A stretch of DNA of 64,000 nt from an uncultured Bacteroidales bacterium (GTDB lineage: Bacteria; Bacteroidota; Bacteroidia; Bacteroidales; Paludibacteraceae): positions 47,826 through 111,825 of the forward strand of contig ONEZ01000003.1 in the NCBI GenBank assembly GCA_900316995.1, given 5' to 3'. Position 1 is the stretch's first letter. The number at the start of each line of letters is the position of its first letter. Under the pieces are notes generated by a model. It searched no databases and was not told the origin of the DNA. It saw only the letters and a list, made by a program, of their open reading frames with translations. The position numbers and the translations under genes were made by a program. This document shows positions 25,048 to 38,863 of the stretch, in pieces.

Positions 25048-25120
25048 GCGGAAATAGCTCAGTTGATAGAGCACTAGCCTTCCAAGCTGGGGGTCGCGGG
25101 TTTGAGCCCCGTTTTCCGCT
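25048..25120 (+). tRNA. tRNA-Gly (TCC)
   Basis: A 73-nt cloverleaf: acceptor GCGGAAA/TTTCCGC, anticodon stem CTAGC/GCTGG, loop CTTCCAA with anticodon TCC at 25081-25083, T stem GCGGG/CCCGT. The D loop has AGTTGATA instead of the usual GG, and the T loop is TTTGAGC instead of TTC, so positions 19 and 56 have both changed. Confidence 0.95.
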
Positions 25121-25128
25121 CTAAGGTT

Positions 25129-25201
25129 GCCGATATAGCTCAGCTGGTAGAGCGCATCCTTGGTAAGGATGAGGCCACGGGTTCAAGTCCCGTTATTGGC
25201 T
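25129..25201 (+). tRNA. tRNA-Thr (GGT)
   Basis: A 73-nt cloverleaf: acceptor GCCGATA/TATTGGC with one G-U, anticodon stem CATCC/GGATG, loop TTGGTAA giving GGT, T loop TTCAAGT. It lies 44 bp upstream of tuf. Confidence 0.96.
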
Positions 25202-25245
25202 CATAATCATTTAAAAGAATAAATACTAATTAAAAAACAACAATT

Positions 25246-26439
25246 ATGGCAAAAGAGAAATTTGACCGTTCAAAACCGCACGTAAACATCGGTACAATTG
25301 GTCACGTTGACCACGGTAAAACAACCCTTACAGCTGCTATCACAACTGTACTTTCTAAGAGACTCCCATCTGAGGTTAACCAGATTAAGAGCTTTGATCA
25401 GATTGATAACGCTCCAGAGGAGAAGGAACGTGGTATAACAATTAACACTGCACACGTAGAGTACGAGACAAAGACACGTCACTATGCGCACGTTGACTGC
25501 CCGGGACACGCTGACTACGTTAAGAACATGGTAACAGGTGCTGCTCAGATGGACGGTGCTATCATAGTAGTTGCTGCAACTGATGGTCCTATGCCTCAGA
25601 CACGTGAGCACATCCTTCTTGCTCGTCAGGTAAACGTTCCTCGTCTTGTTGTATTCATGAACAAGTGCGATATGGTTGACGATCCTGAGATGCTTGAGCT
25701 TGTTGAGATGGATATGCGTGAGCTTCTTTCATTCTATGAGTTTGATGGTGACAACACTCCTATTATACGTGGTTCTGCTCTTGGCGCACTTAACGGTGTT
25801 CCTGAGTGGGAGGACAAAGTAATGGAGCTTATGGATGCCGTTGACACATGGATTCAGCTTCCAAAGCGTGACGTTGATAAACCATTCCTTATGCCAGTTG
25901 AGGACGTATTCTCAATTACAGGTCGTGGTACAGTTGCTACCGGCCGTATAGAGACTGGTGTTGTTAAGGTTGGTGATGAGGTTCAAATCATCGGCCTTGG
26001 CGCAGAGGGCAAGAAATCAGTTATCACAGGTGTTGAGATGTTCCGTAAGATTCTTGACCAAGGTGAGGCTGGTGATAACGTAGGTCTTCTTCTCCGTGGT
26101 ATTGACAAAGACGAAATCAAACGTGGTATGGTAATCACTCACCCGGGTGTTGTTAAGCCACACGATGAGTTCAAGGCTTCTGTCTATATCCTTAAGAAAG
26201 AGGAAGGTGGTCGTCACACTCCATTCCACAACAAGTATCGTCCTCAGTTCTACATCCGTACACTTGATGTAACTGGTGAGATTACACTTCCTGATGGAGT
26301 TGAGATGGTAATGCCAGGCGACAACCTTGAGATTAAGGTTAAGCTCATTTACCCTGTTGCTTGCTCTGAGGGTCTTCGTTTCGCTATCCGTGAGGGTGGT
26401 AGAACAGTAGGTTCTGGTCAGATCACAGCAATCCTCTAA
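25246..26439 (+). CDS. tuf: Elongation factor Tu
   Basis: EF-Tu delivers aminoacyl-tRNA to the ribosome using GTP. The protein has 397 residues, full length. G-domain motifs are GHVDHGKTT (P loop), the switch region [25 protein letters not shown], and the SAL motif in [10 protein letters not shown]. Domains 2 and 3 follow ([26 protein letters not shown]). It is strongly codon-biased (GGT, CGT, GTT), as expected for a highly expressed gene. It sits downstream of tRNA genes, a common bacterial arrangement, and is followed by a terminator. Confidence 0.99.
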   Translation: MAKEKFDRSKPHVNIGTIGHVDHGKTTLTAAITTVLSKRLPSEVNQIKSFDQIDNAPEEKERGITINTAHVEYETKTRHYAHVDCPGHADYVKNMVTGAAQMDGAIIVVAATDGPMPQTREHILLARQVNVPRLVVFMNKCDMVDDPEMLELVEMDMRELLSFYEFDGDNTPIIRGSALGALNGVPEWEDKVMELMDAVDTWIQLPKRDVDKPFLMPVEDVFSITGRGTVATGRIETGVVKVGDEVQIIGLGAEGKKSVITGVEMFRKILDQGEAGDNVGLLLRGIDKDEIKRGMVITHPGVVKPHDEFKASVYILKKEEGGRHTPFHNKYRPQFYIRTLDVTGEITLPDGVEMVMPGDNLEIKVKLIYPVACSEGLRFAIREGGRTVGSGQITAIL

Positions 26440-26455
26440 TAACAACCCACTTAAG

Positions 26456-26484
26456 ACTTCTCCTCTAAAAGGGGAGAAGTTTTA
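26456..26484 (+). terminator. Terminator of tuf
   Basis: ACTTCTCC (26456-26463) pairs with GGAGAAGT (26473-26480), the stem possibly extended inward, followed by TTTT. It lies about 17 bp after the tuf stop. Confidence 0.75.
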
Positions 26485-26531
26485 AGGTTAAACATAATTG
26501 CCAATTGACTTTCAAGTTGAAAGCAATTCTC

Positions 26532-26559
26532 AACTGTCAACTGTCAATTGTCAATTAAT
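26532..26559. repeat. Heptad repeat tract before tRNA-Trp
   Basis: Units AACTGTC, AACTGTC, AATTGTC, AATTAAT end one base before the 5' end of tRNA-Trp. Confidence 0.65.
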
Positions 26560-26560
26560 T

Positions 26561-26633
26561 ACGGGTCTAGCTCAGTTGGTAGAGCACTGGTCTCCAAAAC
26601 CAGGTGTCGGGAGTTCGAGCCTCTCGACCCGTG
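26561..26633 (+). tRNA. tRNA-Trp (CCA)
   Basis: A 73-nt cloverleaf: acceptor ACGGGTC/GACCCGT, anticodon stem CTGGT/ACCAG, loop CTCCAAA with anticodon CCA, T loop TTCGAGC. The position between tuf and secE is typical of the Bacteroidetes. Confidence 0.97.
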
Positions 26634-26652
26634 CAAAAAAACATAACACACT

Positions 26653-26844
26653 ATGAAGATAGTTAATTATTGCAAAGAATCTTACAACGAACTAGTTCAT
26701 AAAACTACATGGCCATCCATGTCGGAGTTGACCAATAGTGCAGTGATTGTATTAGTTGCTTCCCTTATCACATCACTCATTATTTGGTTGATAGACCTTG
26801 GTTTTGAAGAGATCATGAAGTTTGTTTACGGTCTTTTAGCTTAA
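26653..26844 (+). CDS. secE: Preprotein translocase subunit SecE
   Basis: This 63-residue inner-membrane protein stabilises SecY in the Sec channel. It has a short amphipathic N-terminal helix (CKESYNELVHKTTWPSMSEL, with the conserved TWP) and one transmembrane segment (AVIVLVASLITSLIIWLIDL). It is the short single-span form. Its start is 20 bp after tRNA-Trp and nusG follows in 16 bp. Confidence 0.95.
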   Translation: MKIVNYCKESYNELVHKTTWPSMSELTNSAVIVLVASLITSLIIWLIDLGFEEIMKFVYGLLA

Positions 26845-26860
26845 GAAGGAGGAATCAGCG

Positions 26861-27415
26861 ATGGCAGAGAAATCTGAAAAGCAATGGTACGTGGTAAAAG
26901 CCATTAGCGGGAAAGAAAACAAGGTCCGCGAATATATTGAAGCGGAGCAGAAGAGAAATCCCGTGGTGGCAAGTCACGTTTCACAAGTTCTGATTCCAAC
27001 TGAAAAAGTCTATCAGGTACGCAATGGAAAAAAGGTTGTAAAAGAGCGCAGCTATCTACCGGGATATGTGCTAATAGAGGCCTTACTTGAGGGTGAGGTT
27101 GTGGGTATTATCCGCAACATACCTAATGTATTAGGCTATCTTGGCGGCAAAGACGGCAAGGCTGTACCCCTACGTCCGTACGAGGTCAACAGGATCTTAG
27201 GAACCATTGACCAGACACAGGAGAAGGAGGAGGAGCTTATAGTACCTTACTACGTTGGCGAAACCGTAAAGGTTATTTCAGGACCTTTCAACAACTTCTC
27301 AGGAACCATTGAAGATGTAAACAATGAGAAGAAGAAACTTAAGGTTATGGTTATGATATTCGGGCGTAAAACACCGCTTGAACTGAGTTTTATGCAAGTT
27401 GAAAAGGAACAATAA
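26861..27415 (+). CDS. nusG: Transcription termination/antitermination factor NusG
   Basis: NusG binds RNA polymerase and modulates pausing and termination, and links transcription with ribosomes. The 184 residues include the NGN domain (KQWYVVKAISGKENKVREYI, LPGYVLIEA) and a C-terminal KOW domain (ETVKVISGPFNNFSGTIEDV). AAGAAGGAGG (26844-26853) lies 7 bp before the ATG and is a clear Shine-Dalgarno sequence, uncommon in this window. Confidence 0.97.
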   Translation: MAEKSEKQWYVVKAISGKENKVREYIEAEQKRNPVVASHVSQVLIPTEKVYQVRNGKKVVKERSYLPGYVLIEALLEGEVVGIIRNIPNVLGYLGGKDGKAVPLRPYEVNRILGTIDQTQEKEEELIVPYYVGETVKVISGPFNNFSGTIEDVNNEKKKLKVMVMIFGRKTPLELSFMQVEKEQ

Positions 27416-27475
27416 GGTTACGCTTCAATTGTCCCTATTTCACATATTTTTTATTAACGTTTAGTATTTGATATT

Positions 27476-27919
27476 ATGGCAAAAGAAATTGCTGGACAAA
27501 TCAAATTGCAAGTAAAGGGCGGAGCTGCAAATCCTGCTCCACCGATTGGTCCTGCCTTGGGTTCCAAGGGTATCAACATCATGGACTTTTGCAAACAATT
27601 CAATGCTAAGACCCAAGACAAAGCCGGAAAGGTGCTGCCAGTTGTAATCACCTATTACACTGACAAGTCTTTTGATTTCATTGTTAAGACTCCTCCTGTA
27701 GCCATTCAGCTGCTTGAGGCCACAAAACAGAAATCAGGTTCTGCAGAGCCAAACCGTAAGAAAATTTCTGAGGTTACTTGGGAGCAGGTTAAGGCTATTG
27801 CCACAGACAAGATGCCAGACTTGAATTGTTTCACATTGGAGTCTGCCATGAGAATGGTAGCTGGAACAGCCAGAAGTATGGGTATCACCGTTAAAGGTGA
27901 ATTCCCTGCAAATGTTTAA
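27476..27919 (+). CDS. rplK: Ribosomal protein uL11
   Basis: This 147-residue protein forms the base of the L7/L12 stalk on the large subunit, at the 23S GTPase centre. Features are [38 protein letters not shown] and the C-terminal [13 protein letters not shown]. The 60-bp gap from nusG may hold the usual L1-binding control site, but I could not identify it. Confidence 0.98.
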   Translation: MAKEIAGQIKLQVKGGAANPAPPIGPALGSKGINIMDFCKQFNAKTQDKAGKVLPVVITYYTDKSFDFIVKTPPVAIQLLEATKQKSGSAEPNRKKISEVTWEQVKAIATDKMPDLNCFTLESAMRMVAGTARSMGITVKGEFPANV

Positions 27920-27940
27920 TCTTTTATCGTGTTTTTAATT

Positions 27941-28633
27941 ATGAGTAAACTGACAAAAAAACAGAAAGAAGTTGCTTCTAAAGTTGAAACAGGTAAGAGC
28001 TATTCACTTGCAGAAGCTTCTGCCCTAGTTAAAGAGATTACAACCACCAAATTTGACGCATCTGTTGACATCGACGTACGTCTGGGTATTGACCCTCGTA
28101 AGTCAAACCAGATGGTTAGAGGCGTGGTTTCTCTTCCAAACGGAACAGGTAAGACTGTAAGGGTACTTGCATTATGTACACCCGACGTTGCAGAGGCCGC
28201 CAAGGCAGCCGGTGCAGACTATGTCGGTCTTGAGGAATATATTGAAAAGATAAAAGGCGGTTGGACAGACGTTGACGTAATCATTACCATGCCATCTATC
28301 ATGGGTAAGATTGGTGCTCTTGGTCGTGTTCTTGGTCCTCGCGGACTTATGCCAAACCCAAAGAGCGGTACTGTTACCAATGAGGTAGCCAAGGCCGTTA
28401 AGGAAGTTAAGCAAGGTAAGATTGACTTTAAGGTAGATAAAACCGGTATTGTTCACACATCAATAGGCAAGGTGTCATTCACACCAGAGCAGATTGCTGA
28501 GAACGCTAAAGAGTTTATCTCTACAATCATCAAACTGAAACCATCTTCCGCTAAGGGTGTTTACATTAAGAGTATTTATCTTTCAAGCACTATGAGCAAG
28601 GGTATTAAAATTGACCCTAAATCAGCTGAATAA
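27941..28633 (+). CDS. rplA: Ribosomal protein uL1
   Basis: This 230-residue protein of the L1 stalk aids release of deacylated tRNA from the E site and often represses its own operon. The ATG at 27941 matches the conserved N-terminus ([14 protein letters not shown]); a GTG at 27929 would add four hydrophobic residues without support. The signature around [15 protein letters not shown] is intact. Confidence 0.97.
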   Translation: MSKLTKKQKEVASKVETGKSYSLAEASALVKEITTTKFDASVDIDVRLGIDPRKSNQMVRGVVSLPNGTGKTVRVLALCTPDVAEAAKAAGADYVGLEEYIEKIKGGWTDVDVIITMPSIMGKIGALGRVLGPRGLMPNPKSGTVTNEVAKAVKEVKQGKIDFKVDKTGIVHTSIGKVSFTPEQIAENAKEFISTIIKLKPSSAKGVYIKSIYLSSTMSKGIKIDPKSAE

Positions 28634-28650
28634 CACAAAGAATTATCGTT

Positions 28651-29181
28651 ATGAGAAAAGAAGATAAATCAGCATTGGTCAGCACACTGAAAGAGACAGT
28701 CTCTCAATACAGCCATTTCTATGTAACTGACGCCTCTGGTCTTAATGCAGAACGTACATCTGCACTCAGAAAAAACTGCGCAAAGAATGAGGTTAAGCTC
28801 ATGGTTGTAAAGAACACTCTGTTCAAGAAAGCGCTAGAAGAGTTGGAAGGTGACTATTCACAACTTAACGATACTCTTAAAGGCTCAACTGCCATTATGT
28901 TCTGCAACAACGCTAACGCACCTGCACGCCTTATCAAGGATATGCAGAAAGACAAAGCAAACGGCGGCAAACCAGAACTTAAGGCAGCATACGTGCAAGA
29001 GTGTTTCTATATTGGCGCAGACCAGTTGGATGCATTGATAGCAGTAAAATCAAAAGAACAGCTCCTTGGCGAGATTATCGGCATGCTCCAGTCTCCTATG
29101 CAGAACGTTATGTCTGCACTTCAATCAGGAGGCAATACTATTCACGGTGTGCTTAAAACTCTTGGAGAGAGAGCTGAATAA
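28651..29181 (+). CDS. rplJ: Ribosomal protein uL10
   Basis: This 176-residue protein anchors L7/L12 dimers to the ribosome. The N-terminal domain shows YVTDASGLNAERTSALRKNC and MVVKNTLFKKALEEL. The C-terminal helix that binds L7/L12 is present (EIIGMLQSPMQNVMSALQSG). It is 17 bp after rplA and 40 bp before rplL. In E. coli the L10 complex represses its own leader; no such leader structure was confirmed here. Confidence 0.97.
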   Translation: MRKEDKSALVSTLKETVSQYSHFYVTDASGLNAERTSALRKNCAKNEVKLMVVKNTLFKKALEELEGDYSQLNDTLKGSTAIMFCNNANAPARLIKDMQKDKANGGKPELKAAYVQECFYIGADQLDALIAVKSKEQLLGEIIGMLQSPMQNVMSALQSGGNTIHGVLKTLGERAE

Positions 29182-29221
29182 TAAAATTAACAAAGTAATA
29201 ACCTATTAAATTCATAAAACA

Positions 29222-29602
29222 ATGGCAGATTTGAAAAAACTTGCAGAAGAGTTGGTAAACCTAACTGTAAAAGACGTAAACGAGCTTGCTCAGATACTTA
29301 AGGATGAGTATGGTATTGAACCAGCAGCCGCAGCTGTAGCAGTAGCAGCTCCAGCAGCAGGTGGTGCAGCAGCACCAGCAGCTGAGGAGAAGACATCATT
29401 TGATGTTGAGCTTAAATCAGCTGGCGCATCTAAGCTTGCAGTAGTTAAGCTTGTAAAGGAACTTACAGGTCTTGGCTTGAAAGAGGCTAAGGATCTTGTA
29501 GATGCAGCTCCTTCTGTAATCAAGGAAGGTCTTTCTAAAAACGACGCTGAAAACATGAAAAAGCAATTGACAGAGGCTGGTGCTGAAGTTGAATTGAAGT
29601 AA
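29222..29602 (+). CDS. rplL: Ribosomal protein bL12 (L7/L12)
   Basis: This 126-residue acidic stalk protein recruits translation GTPases. It has the N-terminal dimerisation helix ([18 protein letters not shown]), an Ala-rich hinge (about 37-57), and the C-terminal factor-binding domain ([20 protein letters not shown]). A strong hairpin with T-runs follows, before rpoB. Confidence 0.98.
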   Translation: MADLKKLAEELVNLTVKDVNELAQILKDEYGIEPAAAAVAVAAPAAGGAAAPAAEEKTSFDVELKSAGASKLAVVKLVKELTGLGLKEAKDLVDAAPSVIKEGLSKNDAENMKKQLTEAGAEVELK

Positions 29603-29629
29603 TTAAAATCCTGCCCGTCAGGAGATTAC

Positions 29630-29666
29630 GGTTTGGAACCTTAGAAATAAGGTTCTAAACCTTTTT
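29630..29666 (+). terminator. Attenuator hairpin between rplL and rpoB
   Basis: GGTTTGGAACCTT (29630-29642) pairs over 13 bp (one G-U) with AAGGTTCTAAACC (29649-29661), loop AGAAAT, followed by TTTTT and then TTTTTT a few bases on. Since rpoB and rpoC must be expressed, it is best read as a partial terminator that lowers polymerase subunit synthesis relative to the ribosomal proteins. Confidence 0.75.
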
Positions 29667-29709
29667 ATGTTTTTTCAAAAATAGCGTTGACACATTAATA
29701 ATTCTCTTT

Positions 29710-33516
<3,807 letters not shown>

Positions 33517-33528
33517 TAAAGAAGAGCT

Positions 33529-36500
33529 ATGGCATTTAAAGATAAAGAAAAAGAAAAAAGGGCTGACAATTTCAAACAGATTACAATCAGCCTTGCATCG
33601 CCTGATGAACTAAAGTCTCAGTCCCACGGCGAGGTTACAAAACCTGAGACCATAAACTACCGTACCTACAAGCCTGAGCGTGACGGTCTCTTCTGTGAGC
33701 GCATCTTTGGTCCTACTAAGGACTATGAATGTAACTGCGGAAAGTACAAACGCATACGCTATAAAGGCATTGTCTGCGACCACTGCGGTGTGGAGGTTAC
33801 AGAGAAGAAAGTACGTCGTGAAAGAATGGGACACATTGAGCTTGTGGTTCCAGTAGCTCACATCTGGTATTTCCGCTCGCTTCCTAACAAGATAGGCTAT
33901 CTGCTTGGTCTTGCAACCAAGAAACTTGACGCCATTATCTACTATGAGAAGTATGTGGTTATTCAACCAGGAACACTTACAGATTATGTACAGGGAGACC
34001 TTCTTACAGAGGAGGAGTACCTTGACATTATGGATAACCTGCCAAAGGAGAACCACCTGCTTGAAGACAATGACCCTAACAAGTTCGTTGCCAAGATGGG
34101 TGCTGAGGCTATCTATGACCTGCTCCAGCGTCTTGACCTTGACAAACTCTCTTACGAGCTACGTGACAAGGCAAGCAAGGATACATCTCAACAGAGAAAA
34201 ACAGAGGCTCTCAAGCGTCTGCAAGTCATAGAGTCATTCAGAGCATCTGCAAAAATCAACAAGCCTGAGTGGATGATTATGACCATCATACCGGTTATAC
34301 CACCAGATTTGCGTCCTCTTGTTCCACTTGATGGCGGCCGTTTTGCAACATCAGACCTAAATGACCTTTACCGTCGTGTAATCATACGTAACAACCGTCT
34401 GAAGAAACTTATTGAGATTAAGGCTCCAGAGGTTATTCTCCGCAATGAGAAGCGTATGCTACAGGAGGCTGTTGACTCACTGTTTGACAACACACGTAAA
34501 TCAACTGCTGTTAAGGCAGAGGCTAACCGTCCGCTTAAATCACTTTCAGACAGCTTGAAAGGTAAGCAGGGACGCTTCCGTCAGAACTTGCTTGGTAAAC
34601 GTGTTGACTACTCTGCACGTTCAGTAATTGTGGTAGGCCCTGAGCTTAGAATGCACGAGTGCGGTCTGCCAAAAGATATGGCTGCCGAGCTTTACAAGCC
34701 GTTTGTTATCCGCAAACTTATTGAGCGCGGCATTGTAAAGACCGTTAAGTCTGCCAAGAAGATTGTTGACCGCAAGGACCCTGTAGTTTGGGACATTCTT
34801 GAGCACGTAATGAAAGGACACCCTGTTCTGCTGAACCGTGCCCCTACACTACACCGTTTGGGTATTCAGGCGTTCCAGCCAAGAATGATTGAGGGCAAGG
34901 CCATTCAGCTTCACCCACTTGCTTGTACAGCGTTCAACGCTGACTTTGATGGTGACCAGATGGCTGTACACCTTCCACTTGGTAATGAGGCTGTACTTGA
35001 GGCGCAGATTCTTATGCTTGCTTCTCACAACATTCTGAACCCTGCTAACGGTGCTCCTATCACAGTGCCTTCACAAGATATGGTGCTTGGTCTGTACTAT
35101 ATGACCAAACCACGTCCAGGCGCACTTGGTGAGGGCTACAAGTTCTACTCTCCAAAGGAGGTTATAATTGCTTACAATGAGCGCAAGGTTTCCCTTAATG
35201 CAAAAATCACTGTAAGAACCACCGATGTGGAGAACGGCCTTATAGTTACAAAACTTATTGACACCACCGTAGGACGCGTACTTGTAAATGAGTGCGTACC
35301 AAAAGAGGTTGGTTATATAAATGAGGTTCTTTCAAAGAAGTCTCTCCGTGACATCATCAGCAAGGTTATCAGCATCTGCGGTGTTGCACGTACAGCGGAC
35401 TTCCTTGACGATATTAAGAACATGGGTTACTACATGGCGTTCAAGGGTTGTCTTTCATTCAACCTTGAGAACGTTATTATACCTAAAGAGAAAGAGGCTC
35501 TTGTGCAGGAGGGTTATGATAAGGTTGAGGCCATTCTTAATGACTACAACATGGGCTTCATTACATACAATGAGCGTTACAACCAGATAATTGACACATG
35601 GACACATGTTAACAATAAGCTCTCTAACATCTTGATGAAGCAGCTTTCAGAAGATGACCAGGGCTTCAACTCTGTGTTCATGATGCTTGACTCTGGTGCT
35701 CGTGGTTCTAAGGAGCAGATTCGTCAGCTTTGCGGTATGCGTGGACTTATGGCCAAGCCACAGAAAGCAGGCGCCGAGGGTGGTCAGACCATTGAGAACC
35801 CAATTCTTGCCAACTTTAAGGAGGGTCTGTCAGTGCTTGAGTACTTTATCTCTACTCACGGTGCCCGTAAGGGTCTGGCTGATACCGCTCTTAAGACAGC
35901 CGACGCTGGTTACCTTACCCGTAGGCTTGTTGACGTCAGCCACGATGTTATCATTACAGAGGAGGATTGCGGTACTCTGCGTGGTCTCGTAGCCACTGAG
36001 CTCAAGAACAATGAGGACGTTATATCTTCACTGTATGACAGAATCTTAGGCCGTGTATCAGTTCATGACATTATCCACCCTGTAACAGGCAAGGTAATAG
36101 TTGCCGCAGGTGAGGAGATTACAGAAGAGAGCGCCAAGATAATACAAGACTCCCCTATTGAAAGAGTTGAGATACGTTCAGTGCTTACCTGTGAATCTAA
36201 GAAGGGTGTTTGCGCCAAGTGTTACGGACGTAACCTTGCCACAAGCCGTATGGTTCAGAAAGGTGAGGCAGTGGGTGTTATTGCAGCCCAGTCTATTGGT
36301 GAGCCTGGTACTCAGCTTACTCTGCGTACATTCCACGTGGGTGGTGTTGCAGCCAACGTTGCTGTAGAGAACAAGATAACATCACACTATGATGGTGTAA
36401 TTGAGATTGATGAGCTTAGAACAGTTACAGCAGAAGATGGTTCAACCATCGTGGTAAGCCGACTCTCTGAGCTTAGAATTATAGAACCTACAACAAAGAT

Positions 36501-37809
36501 TGTTCTCACACAGCAGAACATTCCATACGCATCAACCCTGTTCGTTAAGAGCGGTGACACACTTAAGAAAGGTGATGTTATTTGCGAATGGGATCCGTTC
36601 AACGCAGTTGTAGTGTCTGAAAGCACTGGTGTGATGGCTTATGAGAGCATGATTGAGAACGTAACCTACAAGACAGAGTCTGATGAGCAGACTGGTCTTA
36701 AAGAGAAGGTTATCATAGAGTCTAAGGATAAGAACAAAGTTCCTGCCGCACAGATTCTTGATGAGAAAGGCGAGGTTGTTCGTACTTACGCTCTGCCTGT
36801 GGGCGCTCACTTGAACATAGAGGAGAAAGACCAGATAAAGGTTGGTCAGATACTCTTCAAGATACCAAGAGCCGTGGGTAAGGTTGGTGATATCACCGGT
36901 GGTCTTCCACGTGTTACTGAGCTGTTTGAGGCCCGTAACCCGTCTAACCCTGCTATTGTATCAGAAATTGATGGTGAGGTTACATTCGGCAAGGTTAAGA
37001 GAGGCCAGAGAGAGATTGTAATCACATCTAAGAGCGGTGAGGAGCGCAGATACCTTGTACCACTATCAAAGCAGATTCTGGTTCAAGAGAATGACTTTGT
37101 ACGTGCTGGTGGCGCACTCTCTGATGGCGCCATTACACCTTCTGACATTCTTGCTATCAAAGGTCCTACCGCAGTACAGGAGTACATTGTGAACGAAGTT
37201 CAAGATGTTTACCGTCTGCAAGGTGTGAAAATCAACGACAAGCACTTTGAGGTTATTGTACGTCAGATGATGCGCAAGGTTGAGATTGAGGATCCGGGTG
37301 ATACACGCTTCCTTGAGAAACAGATTGTTGACAAACTTGAGTTCATGGCTGAGAATGACCAGATTTGGGGTAAGAAGGTGGTTACTGACCAAGGTGACTC
37401 ATCTGTGCTCAAGAATGGTCAGATTGTTACAGCACGCAAACTGCGTGATGAGAACAGTGCCCTTAAGCGTAAAGACCTCAAACTTGTGGAGGCTCGTGAC
37501 GCAGTTCCTGCAACATCACAGCAGATTCTGCAAGGTATTACACGTGCCGCTCTCCAGACTACAAGCTTCATGAGCGCCGCTTCATTCCAGGAGACAACCA
37601 AGGTGCTCAACGATGCAGCCATAAACGGTAAGGTTGACAAACTTGAGGGTATGAAAGAGAACGTTATTTGCGGTCACTGCATACCTGCTGGTACTGGTCT
37701 TGCTGAGTTTGATAAGATTATAGTGGCATCACGTGAGGAGTATGAAAAGATTATGGAGGCCAAGCGTGGCGGCGTTGATGTAAACGCCACTGCTGATGAG
37801 GAGCAGTAA
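33529..37809 (+). CDS. rpoC: RNA polymerase subunit beta'
   Basis: This 1426-residue subunit carries the catalytic magnesium site. Features are the zinc-binding ECNCGKYK...CDHCGVEV near residue 65, the clamp, [20 protein letters not shown], the catalytic [12 protein letters not shown], the bridge and trigger segments ([20 protein letters not shown]), and the second zinc site [16 protein letters not shown]. The C-terminal tail is acidic (NATADEEQ). It is followed by a strong terminator, ending the transcription and translation cluster. Confidence 0.99.
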   Translation: MAFKDKEKEKRADNFKQITISLASPDELKSQSHGEVTKPETINYRTYKPERDGLFCERIFGPTKDYECNCGKYKRIRYKGIVCDHCGVEVTEKKVRRERMGHIELVVPVAHIWYFRSLPNKIGYLLGLATKKLDAIIYYEKYVVIQPGTLTDYVQGDLLTEEEYLDIMDNLPKENHLLEDNDPNKFVAKMGAEAIYDLLQRLDLDKLSYELRDKASKDTSQQRKTEALKRLQVIESFRASAKINKPEWMIMTIIPVIPPDLRPLVPLDGGRFATSDLNDLYRRVIIRNNRLKKLIEIKAPEVILRNEKRMLQEAVDSLFDNTRKSTAVKAEANRPLKSLSDSLKGKQGRFRQNLLGKRVDYSARSVIVVGPELRMHECGLPKDMAAELYKPFVIRKLIERGIVKTVKSAKKIVDRKDPVVWDILEHVMKGHPVLLNRAPTLHRLGIQAFQPRMIEGKAIQLHPLACTAFNADFDGDQMAVHLPLGNEAVLEAQILMLASHNILNPANGAPITVPSQDMVLGLYYMTKPRPGALGEGYKFYSPKEVIIAYNERKVSLNAKITVRTTDVENGLIVTKLIDTTVGRVLVNECVPKEVGYINEVLSKKSLRDIISKVISICGVARTADFLDDIKNMGYYMAFKGCLSFNLENVIIPKEKEALVQEGYDKVEAILNDYNMGFITYNERYNQIIDTWTHVNNKLSNILMKQLSEDDQGFNSVFMMLDSGARGSKEQIRQLCGMRGLMAKPQKAGAEGGQTIENPILANFKEGLSVLEYFISTHGARKGLADTALKTADAGYLTRRLVDVSHDVIITEEDCGTLRGLVATELKNNEDVISSLYDRILGRVSVHDIIHPVTGKVIVAAGEEITEESAKIIQDSPIERVEIRSVLTCESKKGVCAKCYGRNLATSRMVQKGEAVGVIAAQSIGEPGTQLTLRTFHVGGVAANVAVENKITSHYDGVIEIDELRTVTAEDGSTIVVSRLSELRIIEPTTKIVLTQQNIPYASTLFVKSGDTLKKGDVICEWDPFNAVVVSESTGVMAYESMIENVTYKTESDEQTGLKEKVIIESKDKNKVPAAQILDEKGEVVRTYALPVGAHLNIEEKDQIKVGQILFKIPRAVGKVGDITGGLPRVTELFEARNPSNPAIVSEIDGEVTFGKVKRGQREIVITSKSGEERRYLVPLSKQILVQENDFVRAGGALSDGAITPSDILAIKGPTAVQEYIVNEVQDVYRLQGVKINDKHFEVIVRQMMRKVEIEDPGDTRFLEKQIVDKLEFMAENDQIWGKKVVTDQGDSSVLKNGQIVTARKLRDENSALKRKDLKLVEARDAVPATSQQILQGITRAALQTTSFMSAASFQETTKVLNDAAINGKVDKLEGMKENVICGHCIPAGTGLAEFDKIIVASREEYEKIMEAKRGGVDVNATADEEQ

Positions 37810-37828
37810 TCTGTAACACATACACAAT

Positions 37829-37867
37829 AAAAAATTAGGACAATCAAAAGATTGCCCTAATTTTTTT
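37829..37867 (+). terminator. Terminator of the rpoBC cluster
   Basis: AAAAATTAGGACAATC (37830-37845) and GATTGCCCTAATTTTT (37850-37865) form a long stem with one mismatch around an AAAA loop, ending in seven T residues. It lies about 20 bp after the rpoC stop. Confidence 0.85.
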
Positions 37868-37868
37868 A

Positions 37869-37876
37869 TATTTTTG
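37869..37876 (+). promoter_or_regulatory. Possible -7 element before the esterase gene
   Basis: TATTTTTG fits TAnnTTTG and lies 22 bp before the ATG at 37899, straight after the rpoC terminator. No -33 element at the right distance was seen. Confidence 0.35.
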
Positions 37877-37898
37877 CAGAAACAACCATATTTATACT

Positions 37899-38816
37899 AT
37901 GAAAAAACTAATCCCCTCACTTATCATTATGGTCACACTATCACTTGGCGCATGCCAGAAACACTCAGAGGCCCGCTTTGACATTAAAGAGTTTGTATCA
38001 GAGAATCTTTGCAAGAATCCAAGAAGGGTTGAGATTCTACTGCCAAAAGACTATGACGCAAACAAAAATGAGCGCTATGCCGTGCTCTATATGTATGACT
38101 GCCAAAACATCTTCCATGACAGCCTATCCTTTACAGGTGTCTCATGGGGCGTAAAGGAGACCACAGAGATGCTTGCCGACAGTGGCATTATTAAACCGCT
38201 TATAGTTGTAGGCATTGATAACGCCGGTGAACTGAGGGGCAATGAGTACTCTCCAAAGAAACTTGTACAGCGCATTAGGGAGAAAGACCCTCACTACTTT
38301 GACGGCAAGGGAGATTACCTTAATAATGATTCTTTACTCTATAGTGATGAGTTCCTTAAATTTGTGGTGACAGAGCTGAAGCCTTACATTGACAGCACCT
38401 ACCGCACACTGCCTGACAGGGAGAATACTGCCATTATGGGCTCCAGCCTTGGTGGGCTTATGTCACTCTACGCATATCTTGAGTACCCGGAGGTGTTTGG
38501 CAGAGCCGCCTGCATTTCAACCCACTGGCCTGTTAGCTACGGTGATAACACCACTACAGGCACATACGCATACGCAGAACTCATTAAGGAGAGATGGGGA
38601 GAGATTGAGCCGCCTGTAAAAATTTACTTTGACTACGGGACAGAGACTATTGATGCTGGCTACATTAACAAACAGCCCATTATTGACAGCCTCTTTACGG
38701 CACTTGAATATCCTGCCGACAACTACCGTTCAAAATGCTTTGAGGGCAAAGACCACAGTGAGCGCAGCTGGCGTGAGCGTCTGCCTGAGATCATGAAATT
38801 TCTTTGGGCCGAATAG
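37899..38816 (+). CDS. Esterase-family alpha/beta hydrolase lipoprotein
   Basis: This 305-residue protein has a lipoprotein signal (VTLSLGACQKHSE; lipid Cys near residue 20). It resembles the PF00756 esterase family (enterochelin-esterase/esterase D group): EILLPKDYDANKNERYAVLYMYD, a nucleophile elbow GSSLGG (Ser), and a late GKDHSERSWRERLPE holding the likely catalytic His. The nearby Asp cannot be fixed by eye. It is probably an outer-membrane or periplasmic carbohydrate or siderophore ester hydrolase; the substrate is unknown. It stands alone between the rpoC terminator and a bidirectional terminator. Confidence 0.88.
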   Translation: MKKLIPSLIIMVTLSLGACQKHSEARFDIKEFVSENLCKNPRRVEILLPKDYDANKNERYAVLYMYDCQNIFHDSLSFTGVSWGVKETTEMLADSGIIKPLIVVGIDNAGELRGNEYSPKKLVQRIREKDPHYFDGKGDYLNNDSLLYSDEFLKFVVTELKPYIDSTYRTLPDRENTAIMGSSLGGLMSLYAYLEYPEVFGRAACISTHWPVSYGDNTTTGTYAYAELIKERWGEIEPPVKIYFDYGTETIDAGYINKQPIIDSLFTALEYPADNYRSKCFEGKDHSERSWRERLPEIMKFLWAE

Positions 38817-38824
38817 CAAACTGG

Positions 38825-38863
38825 CAAAACACCGTGGGGCGTTATTTAACGCTCCACGTTTTG
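38825..38863. terminator. Bidirectional terminator between esterase and MltF-like genes
   Basis: CGTGGGGCGTT (38833-38843) pairs with AACGCTCCACG (38848-38858), loop ATTT, flanked by CAAAAC and TTTTG. The stop codon of the minus-strand gene (38842-38844) lies within the hairpin. It serves both convergent genes. Confidence 0.75.
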
